From DATCHW01 sp963806045 (GTDB lineage: Bacteria; Bacteroidota; Ignavibacteria; Tepidaquicellales; Tepidaquicellaceae), in the NCBI GenBank assembly GCA_963806045.1, contig CAWDWP010000007.1, forward strand, positions 1 through 64,000: a DNA stretch of 64,000 nucleotides, in the 5' to 3' direction. The position numbers and the translations under genes were made by a program. Positions 37,201 to 44,649 of this stretch are shown piece by piece. The notes under the pieces are model-generated. The model was not told where the DNA came from and searched no databases. It saw only the letters and a list, made by a program, of their open reading frames with translations. Within the stretch, counting starts at the first letter, position 1. Each line of letters begins with the position of its first letter.

Positions 37201-37974
37201 ACCGTTAGGGGTAATTATTACATATTCATAACCGTTTGCATCAGTAAAATTATACCTGTGATCAAAATCTATTACAGGAAGAGATGCATAATTCAAAAGA
37301 AAATCACTTAAAATTGGTTCCCACCATCTGTTTCTGAATAAATCATTTCCAAAATGTCCATTTCCTCCTGTAAAATTTAAATCAACTTTCAAATCTCTGT
37401 AAATTGTCAGTTCCCTTGTAATGGGATTATATTGGAAAGGAGTTATACCTACAACAACTGCATCCACACCTCGAATCTTTGAGACCGAAGAAACAATAAC
37501 AGGGCTTTCAGGGTATAGTTGATTTTTGTTATAAATCGAAGGATTTTTCACATATTTTAAAGGAGTCGGATCATTATCTAAAGGAACATTAGGTGCCGGA
37601 GCGATATCAATATCTTTTATAACCTCAGACCGGGAGGAAATTATTTTGTAAGTTACCTGAGAGCCTTGTGGAACAGCAATGTATCGCCCTGTTCCTGCCA
37701 AATCAGGTTTACCGGGATCACCGGAAAGAAAAATTCCGGGAAGTTTTACAGCTTTCAAATTCATGCCATCAACAGGGATATCTATAAGATACAAATTACT
37801 TATTGAAAAATTTATTTCAACGTTCGACGAACTTTGATTTATTACAGACATTCCATCAGGTCCCCACGGATTGCTGTATTTTAATTGTTGGGAATAAAGA
37901 TTTGCATTAGATAGAAAAAACAAATACAATACTGTTGAAACCATCAACGAATAGAAGTAATTATTTTTTTTCAT
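34249..37974 (-). CDS. Gingipain-like C25 protease with type IX secretion sorting domain
   Basis: This is a 1241-residue secreted protease: signal peptide (ending NLYSQ), a propeptide region of about 200 residues, then the C25 caspase-like domain beginning near YEYVIITPNGPSY. The catalytic His is in LQHRDHGMYTGWG and the catalytic Cys in TINCETGAF. After it come Ig-like and CARDB-type repeats (about 660-960), where NGLMDYGETNKLALRLRNVG and NGRWDAGETVGLKIRIKNIG are two copies of one motif, then a probable binding domain, and at the C-terminus a sorting domain (NYPNPFNP, DILGRELVTL, SGVYYYRM, KKLMLIK). It would be exported through T9SS and held on the cell surface. Confidence 0.9.
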   Translation of the reverse strand: MKKNNYFYSLMVSTVLYLFFLSNANLYSQQLKYSNPWGPDGMSVINQSSSNVEINFSISNLYLIDIPVDGMNLKAVKLPGIFLSGDPGKPDLAGTGRYIAVPQGSQVTYKIISSRSEVIKDIDIAPAPNVPLDNDPTPLKYVKNPSIYNKNQLYPESPVIVSSVSKIRGVDAVVVGITPFQYNPITRELTIYRDLKVDLNFTGGNGHFGNDLFRNRWWEPILSDFLLNYASLPVIDFDHRYNFTDANGYEYVIITPNGPSYTAWADTVKRFRIQQGIKTGVFKLSDIGGNDVTTIKNWVANIYNNWTIKPAAIMLLGDYGTDANINVISKLEIHPDGYPNFANDNWYADVNNDTMPDIVFSRITANDASQLQVMVTKFLNYEKAPPTNPNFYLHPITALGWQTERWFQICSEVMGGFWSKVLNKQPVRINKIYSGTPGNQWSTNPNTPLVVNYFGTIGKGYIPMTPDSLGGWDGGNATMVNNAINSGAFILQHRDHGMYTGWGEPAYTTSNISGLTNTDLTFVYTINCETGAFQYNPVSFGEVFHRYTYNGQNSGALGFVGPTETSYSFVNDTYAWGMYNNLWPNFMPDFTPNPLPRGLKPAFGMAAGKYFLKQSSWPNIPQYKDVTYRLFHMHGDAFLNLYSEVPMNLTVSHNPVVLSGVNSFNVTANAGSFIAISLDTTLLGTATGTGSPVAVSLPGTQIPGQVLKVTITKQNYYRYNSNVNVIPPSGPYCVKDSVAINDASPLGNGNGLMDYGETNKLALRLRNVGSAIANGVNVKVTTTNSFITMTDSSESFGNINAGSTVLKIDAFAYTVANNIPNNTNVTFTVIATSGSETWVSYFDIVAHSPVLKYANYLINDSTGNNNGRWDAGETVGLKIRIKNIGSSIVNNVVGTISSTDPFVTINSNNINYGNILVNDSIIRSFSVTAAANTPAGHVAKFNLVFNGNLGISCADSLNTTIGQNIAIIGNGTTSCGYPYYTYYMDSRTQMLYTSAEILATGVSQGGMVTRIGFDVTSASSQVMNGFNIKLKNFSGSSLTAFETTGFTTVYSPSAGYTVSGSGWQYVDFTTPFQWNGNDNLVIEICFNNSSYTENTTVNGTANSQNQLKHQHQDLSSGNGCVDITTPSTSYTARPNISLTINAITNINNGNNGIPIYYSLSQNYPNPFNPITKINFSVPKANLVTLKVFDILGRELVTLVNEIKQPGYYMVDFDGTNLASGVYYYRMESGSFSETKKLMLIK

Positions 37975-38294
37975 TATTTTAAAGAATAAATTTATAAAAT
38001 ATTTTGAATTAATTTTTCAATTAAACGAAGTGTTTTATGTGATTGAGACATAAAATAAAATTTGATTTTTACACGCTTTACAATTTATAAAAGATAAATT
38101 TCAAATTAAACACAAAATTATTTTTTTAATAAATCATTGATTTATACAGAAATAAAAGTTCCCAATATTATTATTTAAACCTTAATAATTCTCAATTTAT
38201 ACTATATAAAAGCGAGTTTAAATATTTCTTAATTCATTGAGAATTGAAAAGCAATATTGTATCTTTAAGATTATATAATAAAATTTAATTTATA
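37975..38294. other. Gene-free divergent region
   Basis: These 320 very AT-rich bases lie between the C25 protease (-) and trigger factor (+) and must hold both promoters. I found no gene. An exact 10-bp inverted repeat, AATTCTCAAT at 38187-38196 and ATTGAGAATT at 38236-38245, brackets a TATACTATATAA stretch on the tig side; it could be an operator or a leader hairpin. No promoter could be assigned with confidence. Confidence 0.4.
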
Positions 38295-39587
38295 GTGGAA
38301 TTAAATATTAAAAAATTAGAGAATTGTAAGCGAGAATTCACAGCCGAACTTAATTATCAGGAACTGATACCACATTTTGACTTAGCTCTTGTTGAATACC
38401 GTAAAAAGATCTCAATTCCCGGATTCAGGAAAGGAAAAGCTCCAATAAATATGGTAAAAAAGCTCTATGCTGATAGTATAGAATACTCTGCTTTAGAAGA
38501 TATCGCAAACGATGTTTTCATACATTACCTGGATGACAATCATATTCATATTATTGATAAAGGAAATCTTACAGATATCGATTATAAACCTAAGGAAAAA
38601 CTTACCTTTAATATCGTTTTTGAGGTTTTACCTGAAGTAGAACTTCAAAATTATAAAAATTTGAGTTTAACTAGAGATAAATATTTAATTAATGATTCAA
38701 TAATCGATGATGAAATTAAAAATATACGTTTTAATTTTGCACAATATGAGCTTGATGGGGAAGCATTGGATGATGAATACAGAATAACCGTTGATTCTCA
38801 GGGTTTAGATGATTCTGGAAATATTATTATAGGTGACGCTACTAAAGATATGAAAATCTATCTCGGGAATAAAAACATGTTCCCTGAATTCAAGGAAGGA
38901 CTTAAAAATATTAAAGAAAATGAAGAACGTATAATTGATACGAAAAATAGTGAAGGAAAACCTAAAAAAATTAGGATTACTTGTACAAAAGTCGAAAAAA
39001 TAATTTATCCCGAATTAAATGAAGAATTTTTTAAGAAAGCTACGGGAAAAGAATTTAAAACCTCAGAAGAATTTCGAAATTATATAAAGGACGAAATTAC
39101 AAATTATTATGTTAATATATCAGATAAAAAATTAGAAAAAGATATTATTAACGAAATAATTAAGGAAAATGAAATTGAAATCCCCGATAAATTCGTAGAA
39201 AGAATATTAGGGGGATATTGGGAAGATTATACAAAGATGTATAAAAAAGCAAAATTTACCGAAGAGGATCAGAAAGAATATAAAAAATCAAGACGAGTGG
39301 ATGCAATTGTACAGGCTAAATGGTTTTTTTTCAGGGAAAAACTAATTGAGCTTGAGAAAATAGAGGTATCAGAAGAAGATTATATTGATTTTGCAGAAAA
39401 GAATATTAAACTATATAATCTGCCATTAACTCCTGATGTTTTAGTGAAAACATATAAAGAAAATAAAGATATAAATTATTCTATACTTGAAGATAAAATA
39501 TTTAAGTATTTGATAGATAGTTCTGAAATAAAAGATTCAGAAAAAGATTTAAGTAAAACACAATCAGAAGAAGAAATTATTTCTTAA
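38295..39587 (+). CDS. tig: Trigger factor
   Basis: This 430-residue ribosome-bound chaperone starts at GTG. The ribosome-docking signature reads GFRKGKAP at about residue 44. The middle region is the FKBP-like peptidyl-prolyl isomerase domain (about 150-235), and the C-terminal helical arms are strongly charged. Sequence conservation of the isomerase core is weak, as in relatives from Bacteroidetes. It lies 18 bases upstream of clpP, the usual tig-clpP order. Confidence 0.9.
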   Translation: MELNIKKLENCKREFTAELNYQELIPHFDLALVEYRKKISIPGFRKGKAPINMVKKLYADSIEYSALEDIANDVFIHYLDDNHIHIIDKGNLTDIDYKPKEKLTFNIVFEVLPEVELQNYKNLSLTRDKYLINDSIIDDEIKNIRFNFAQYELDGEALDDEYRITVDSQGLDDSGNIIIGDATKDMKIYLGNKNMFPEFKEGLKNIKENEERIIDTKNSEGKPKKIRITCTKVEKIIYPELNEEFFKKATGKEFKTSEEFRNYIKDEITNYYVNISDKKLEKDIINEIIKENEIEIPDKFVERILGGYWEDYTKMYKKAKFTEEDQKEYKKSRRVDAIVQAKWFFFREKLIELEKIEVSEEDYIDFAEKNIKLYNLPLTPDVLVKTYKENKDINYSILEDKIFKYLIDSSEIKDSEKDLSKTQSEEEIIS

Positions 39588-39605
39588 TTAATAAATAATA
39601 TTAAA

Positions 39606-40283
39606 ATGGATTTCACAAGTATTATCAAAAAGAACGAAGACTTTATTAATAATAATTTAGATAAAGCCAGACATATAAAAAGTCAGTTAGTCCCGATAGT
39701 CGTAGAATCAACTTCAAGAGGAGAAAGGGCTTATGATATTTATTCGAGATTATTGAAAGAAAGATTAGTTTTTCTGGGGACTCCAATTTTTGATGAAATT
39801 GCATCTTTGATTGTTGCACAACTATTATTCCTGGAATATGAAGATCCTGACAAAGATATTCTTCTATACATTAATTCTCCCGGGGGAAGTGTCAGCGCCG
39901 GTTTAGCGATTTATGATACTATGAGTTATATTCGTAGTGATGTTTCTACAACTTGTGTAGGGATGGCAGCCTCTATGGGACAAATCCTTCTGACAGGAGG
40001 AGCAAAAAATAAGAGAATTGCATTACCTCATTCCAAAATAATGATGCATCAGCCATTAGGGGGAACGCAAGGTCAGACAACTGATATTGAAATTTATACT
40101 AAAGAAATGGTACGTACCAGGGATACTATTTATAAAATAATATCATTTCACACCGGTAAAACAGTCGAACAAATAGCGAAGGACGCCGAAAGGGATAATT
40201 ACATGTCTTCTGAGGAAGCTAAAGATTATGGATTAATAGATATGATATTGAACAAAAGAGAGAAACCCGAAAAGAAGGGTTAA
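39606..40283 (+). CDS. clpP: ATP-dependent Clp protease proteolytic subunit ClpP
   Basis: This is a 225-residue serine protease subunit. The catalytic Ser is in GMAASMGQ, His in IMMHQP and Asp in the following helix region; INSPGGSVSAGLAIYDTM forms the oxyanion and substrate strand. It has an N-terminal extension of about 25 residues before VPIVVESTSRGERAYDIYSRLL. It is paired with tig. clpX, which often follows, is absent here; a DUF2723 membrane protein gene comes 89 bases later. Confidence 0.96.
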   Translation: MDFTSIIKKNEDFINNNLDKARHIKSQLVPIVVESTSRGERAYDIYSRLLKERLVFLGTPIFDEIASLIVAQLLFLEYEDPDKDILLYINSPGGSVSAGLAIYDTMSYIRSDVSTTCVGMAASMGQILLTGGAKNKRIALPHSKIMMHQPLGGTQGQTTDIEIYTKEMVRTRDTIYKIISFHTGKTVEQIAKDAERDNYMSSEEAKDYGLIDMILNKREKPEKKG

Positions 40284-40372
40284 TCAGAAAATCATTACTT
40301 TTAGTTTCTATTAAATTATATTTCTTTAAAGTAAGCATCAATATTTCTTATTTTATTATTTTAACCATTTGA

Positions 40373-43111
40373 ATGAGCTATAAAAAAGTTAACCGAGTAA
40401 TAGGTTTATTTGTATTATTTCTTTCATTTTTAGTTTATACCTTAACCTTACAGCCTTCTTTTTCGTTTTGGGATGGAGGAGAATTACTCGCAAGTTCATT
40501 TTCTTTATTAGTTCCTCATTCACCGGGCTTTCCTCTGTATACCTTAATCGGAAGAATTTTTACAATATTACCCTTTTCTTCAGATTTTGCCGTCAGATTG
40601 AATTTGCTTTCAGTCTTTTCCGCATCGTTTACCATAATGCTGGTATACTTTATCTCAACAAAATTAATCAAAGAATGGAAAGGTGAGCCCAAAAACAATT
40701 CAGATATTTTATTTATATCCGGGTCCTCTTTGATTGGTGCTTTGGCATTTGCTTTTAGTGAAAGCTTTTGGTTCAGTTCTTCAATAGCCGGAGTTAATAT
40801 CGTTGGAAACTTGTCTCTTGCTTTGTGTATCTATCTTGTTTTTCTTTGGTGGGAAAAATCAGACGAAAACAACAGTGATAAATATTTGTTGCTGGTTATG
40901 TATTTAATAGGATTATCATTTGGTATAAATTCATTTCTAATATTTATTATTCCTGTAATAGGGTTAATTTATTATTTTAAAAGATTTGATTATTCTTTCA
41001 AATCTTTTTTAATAGCAATTGCGGCAAATGTATTTCTTACAGTATTGATATTTTGGTTAATTGCTAAAAAGTATCCCCAGATATTAAGCTGGAATTTATT
41101 ATTAGGATTATTAATATTTTTATTGATAATTGTTCTTGTTATAGTTTATTTGATTAGAAAGAATAATAAAACTATCTTATTTGCAATTCTGTCTATATTT
41201 CTATTAGTAATTGGTTATTCCACATATTTTTCAGTACTCCAGAGATCCTCAGTTCCGAATTTACCAATTAATTATACTAGCCCTTCCAAAATTGAACTAT
41301 TAGCACCATATATAGAAAACGAGCAGTTTAATATTAATTCATCAATTTGGCAAAGAAGATATTCACAGGACCCGCAGTTTAGCAGAACTTGGGAAAAATA
41401 TAGTGGCAACGGGGATTTTATGTGGAAATATCAAATAAATGAAATGTTTAATCGTTATCTTTTCTGGCAATATATTGGTAAAGCAGGGAATAAATTAGGA
41501 GATGGATTCGATTATAGTAAATTTTATGCAATCCCTTTTCTGATTGGCATAATAGGCATGTTCTATCAATTTCGTAAAAATTGGAAAATGGGTTTTGTAA
41601 TTTTGATGTTGTTTTTCATTACAAGCATTTTCACAGTCATATTTTTGAATTTTCAGGATCCGCAATCGAGGGAAAGAGACTATTATTTCATACCGGCATT
41701 TATGATTTTTTCAGTATGGATAAGCACTGGAATCGCTGCATTAATAAATCAGGTAATTTTTTTTAATAAAGGAAAAGGTGTAATGCTTTTATCCATAATG
41801 ATTACATTTCTGGGTTTAGTTTTTATACCCGGAAATATGTTTAGAGTAAATTATCAACAGCAGTCGAAAGTTGGTAATAGTTTAGCATTCAATTATGCTT
41901 ATAATATTCTTCAAAGCGTTGAAAAAGATGCAATACTATTTACAAGCGGAGACAATGATACATATCCTTTGCTTTGTCTTCAGACTGTATATGGAATTCG
42001 TCAGGATGTTCGGATAATTAATATTCCCTTAGCTCAAAATGATTGGTATAATCTTCAATTAAAAAATGAATCTCCGTTTGGTTCTCTACCGGTTCCAATG
42101 TCATTTTCAGATGAACAGTTAAAAAATGCTAATATGGTCAAGCTTGAGTCAGCTGGCTGGGATGAACGAAAACTGATTGAACTTGACGTTCCGGTGAATG
42201 AATTTACTGATACAATAAAAGGGGATAATGATTCTAAGAATAAAATAGAGTTTAAGATTCCCGTTTCAATACATCAAAAAATTGGAAATGATGTATTCGG
42301 ATTTTTAAAAATCAGTGATTATATATTATTGGATATTGTGAAATCAAATAACTGGAAGAGACCAATTTATTTTTCTTTAGGAGTAACTGATGATAATTAT
42401 TTAGGTTTGGGGGATTATCTTGAATTACAAGGTTTAACTATGAAACTTGTACCGCGTAAAACAAAGGATGTTAATAATCCTAATAATACTCCATTGAATA
42501 AAGATTTTTTAATAGTATGTTTGTTGAATTCACCTGAACGCCCAAACACTTCACCTCAGCCCGGAATGATTTTCGAAGGCTTAAACAATAAAAATCTTGT
42601 TTATGATAATAATGAGCAAAGAATAGTTGAATCCTACAGAACTCTTTTTCTTAAACTTGCAACAGAATTGGCTGATGATTCTTCGAAATATAAGGAAGCA
42701 CGATCGGTTTTGAACCGAATGGAAATTCTAATTCCAGGAAATTTAATTAAAATAGATTATAGATTGGAATACGAAATTGCAATGCTATATTATAAAATAG
42801 GGGATTTAAATAAATTTAATGCTTATGCTGACAGAGTTGAAATAACTATAAAGAGTGAAGTTATAAACAAAAAGAATTTTGATGCAAAATCGTATTATAA
42901 TCCTTACCGAATACTATTAGACATATATGATGTAAGAGCAGATTATAAATCAGCTATGAATATTTTAGATCAACTCTCAAGAGATAATCCAAATGATGCA
43001 TCTATAATACAGAAAATTGAAACAATTAAACAAAAAATGGCTGGAGGGAAAAACAGAAAAGAAGATTCGGATGATTTAGATGATGAAAAGATCTATAATG
43101 AAATGCCATGA
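40373..43111 (+). CDS. DUF2723 membrane protein with C-terminal TPR-like region
   Basis: This 912-residue protein has about 12-14 membrane helices in the first 500 residues, then a soluble part. The N-terminal FWDGGELLASSFSLLVPHSPGFPLYTLIGR block is the DUF2723 hallmark, resembling the acidic first loop of GT-C glycosyltransferases and the TMEM260 O-mannosyltransferase. The soluble half has helical repeats (about 760-890, RLEYEIAMLYYKIGDLNKFNAYAD). A role in protein O-glycosylation is possible; it heads a run of glycan genes. The ATG is 89 bases after clpP. Confidence 0.8.
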   Translation: MSYKKVNRVIGLFVLFLSFLVYTLTLQPSFSFWDGGELLASSFSLLVPHSPGFPLYTLIGRIFTILPFSSDFAVRLNLLSVFSASFTIMLVYFISTKLIKEWKGEPKNNSDILFISGSSLIGALAFAFSESFWFSSSIAGVNIVGNLSLALCIYLVFLWWEKSDENNSDKYLLLVMYLIGLSFGINSFLIFIIPVIGLIYYFKRFDYSFKSFLIAIAANVFLTVLIFWLIAKKYPQILSWNLLLGLLIFLLIIVLVIVYLIRKNNKTILFAILSIFLLVIGYSTYFSVLQRSSVPNLPINYTSPSKIELLAPYIENEQFNINSSIWQRRYSQDPQFSRTWEKYSGNGDFMWKYQINEMFNRYLFWQYIGKAGNKLGDGFDYSKFYAIPFLIGIIGMFYQFRKNWKMGFVILMLFFITSIFTVIFLNFQDPQSRERDYYFIPAFMIFSVWISTGIAALINQVIFFNKGKGVMLLSIMITFLGLVFIPGNMFRVNYQQQSKVGNSLAFNYAYNILQSVEKDAILFTSGDNDTYPLLCLQTVYGIRQDVRIINIPLAQNDWYNLQLKNESPFGSLPVPMSFSDEQLKNANMVKLESAGWDERKLIELDVPVNEFTDTIKGDNDSKNKIEFKIPVSIHQKIGNDVFGFLKISDYILLDIVKSNNWKRPIYFSLGVTDDNYLGLGDYLELQGLTMKLVPRKTKDVNNPNNTPLNKDFLIVCLLNSPERPNTSPQPGMIFEGLNNKNLVYDNNEQRIVESYRTLFLKLATELADDSSKYKEARSVLNRMEILIPGNLIKIDYRLEYEIAMLYYKIGDLNKFNAYADRVEITIKSEVINKKNFDAKSYYNPYRILLDIYDVRADYKSAMNILDQLSRDNPNDASIIQKIETIKQKMAGGKNRKEDSDDLDDEKIYNEMP

Positions 43112-43200
43112 TATTCTGTGAATAATAATGTGAATTTCTAATATGTTCAAAATATTAAGTAAGATGTTGAATTAAAAGATCTCCGGATATAAGAATATTA

Positions 43201-44646
43201 ATGAAAAATGGAAAAAAAATAGGAATTTTAGTTGTTGCATATAATGCGGTATCGACACTTGCTAAAGTTTTGGACAGGATTCCTAAAAAGGTTTATGAAG
43301 AAATAGATGAAATTGCTGTATTTGATGATGCAAGCAAAGATGATACATATATGCTTACAGTAGGATATAAAGAAGTAAATAAGCTTGAGAAACTTAATAT
43401 ATATCTCAACGAAAAGAATCTCGGTTATGGTGGAAATCAAAAGAATGGGTTTAAATATTTTATTGATCGCGGATTCGACGTAGTCGTATTGCTTCACGGG
43501 GATGGACAATACGCTCCGGAAATACTTGATGATATGTATACACCGATTGTCGAGAATAAAGCTGAAGTTGTATTAGGTTCCCGGATGATGAAAAAGTATG
43601 GTGGTGCCCTTAAAGGAGGAATGCCTCTGTATAAATTTTTAGGAAATAAAATATTATCTACTTTTGAAAATCATTCCCTGAAAATGGATCTTACAGAATT
43701 CCACTCAGGTTATCGTGCATACTCAATCGAAGGACTAAAGAAATTAAATCTGGAAAATTGCTCGAATGATTTTCATTTTGACACTCAGATAATTATTAAG
43801 GCAAATCATAATAATTTCAGAATCATTGAAATACCAATTCCTACCTACTATGGGGAAGAAATATGCTATGTCAATGGAATGAAATATGCAAAGAATATTT
43901 ATAGTACTGTTAAAGAATATAAGAAAACAATAAGCGGAAAATCGAAGTCGGAGACATATTCAGAGTATTATGTAAATTATCCATTAAAATTATATCCTCA
44001 TTCCAGTCACTATATAGCTTTAAAAGAACTAAGATCAAAAGAAAATCTTAAGATATTGGATGTTGGTTGTGGGCAGGGATTTTTTGCTTCTAATATAAAA
44101 GGGAATAATTATAAAACAGGAGTTGATTTCATTCCTCAGGATGATATTATTAAAAAAAATTTTGATCTTTATTATCAGTTTAATCTTAATGATGGTCTGC
44201 CTAAAGATTTGCAAGATCAAAAATTCGATTTTATTTTATGCCTGGATATATTAGAACATCTGATTGACTATGAAATGGTATTAAAACTTTTAAAAAACAT
44301 GATAAATAATGATGGTTCATTAATTATATCACTTCCAAATATCGCAAATGTATATGTGAGATTGAACCTTTTATTTGGACGTTTTCCATACTTAGATCGG
44401 GGAATACTTGACAGAACGCATTTCCATTTTTTTACACTCGGATCTATCAAAAGGCTTCTGAAAAAGCATGGCTTTAATATTCTGAAAATTAAGGTTTCAC
44501 CCATTCCTATAATAGAAGTGCTTCCTAATTATTTGAAAAATAATCTGGGAAAATTATTAAACCAAATTCTTTATGCAATCTCTATTATCTTTAAGAGATT
44601 ATTTGCTTATCAGTTTATAATCACTACAAAAAATAATATGACTTAG
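43201..44646 (+). CDS. Fused GT2 glycosyltransferase and SAM methyltransferase
   Basis: This is a 481-residue two-domain protein. Residues 5-235 are a family 2 glycosyltransferase of the dolichyl-phosphate-mannose synthase-like type: VVAYNAVSTLAKVLDRIP, AVFDDASKDDT, LHGDGQYAPEIL (DxD-like), GSRM and FHSGYRAYS. Residues 280-420 are a class I methyltransferase: LKILDVGCGQGFFASNI (motif I), then ILCLDILEHL and HFHFFTLGSIKRLLKKHGF. It begins 89 bases after the DUF2723 gene and ends 3 bases before the YfhO-like gene. It may make a lipid-linked or methylated sugar for the surface pathway. Confidence 0.8.
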   Translation: MKNGKKIGILVVAYNAVSTLAKVLDRIPKKVYEEIDEIAVFDDASKDDTYMLTVGYKEVNKLEKLNIYLNEKNLGYGGNQKNGFKYFIDRGFDVVVLLHGDGQYAPEILDDMYTPIVENKAEVVLGSRMMKKYGGALKGGMPLYKFLGNKILSTFENHSLKMDLTEFHSGYRAYSIEGLKKLNLENCSNDFHFDTQIIIKANHNNFRIIEIPIPTYYGEEICYVNGMKYAKNIYSTVKEYKKTISGKSKSETYSEYYVNYPLKLYPHSSHYIALKELRSKENLKILDVGCGQGFFASNIKGNNYKTGVDFIPQDDIIKKNFDLYYQFNLNDGLPKDLQDQKFDFILCLDILEHLIDYEMVLKLLKNMINNDGSLIISLPNIANVYVRLNLLFGRFPYLDRGILDRTHFHFFTLGSIKRLLKKHGFNILKIKVSPIPIIEVLPNYLKNNLGKLLNQILYAISIIFKRLFAYQFIITTKNNMT

Positions 44647-44649
44647 TTT

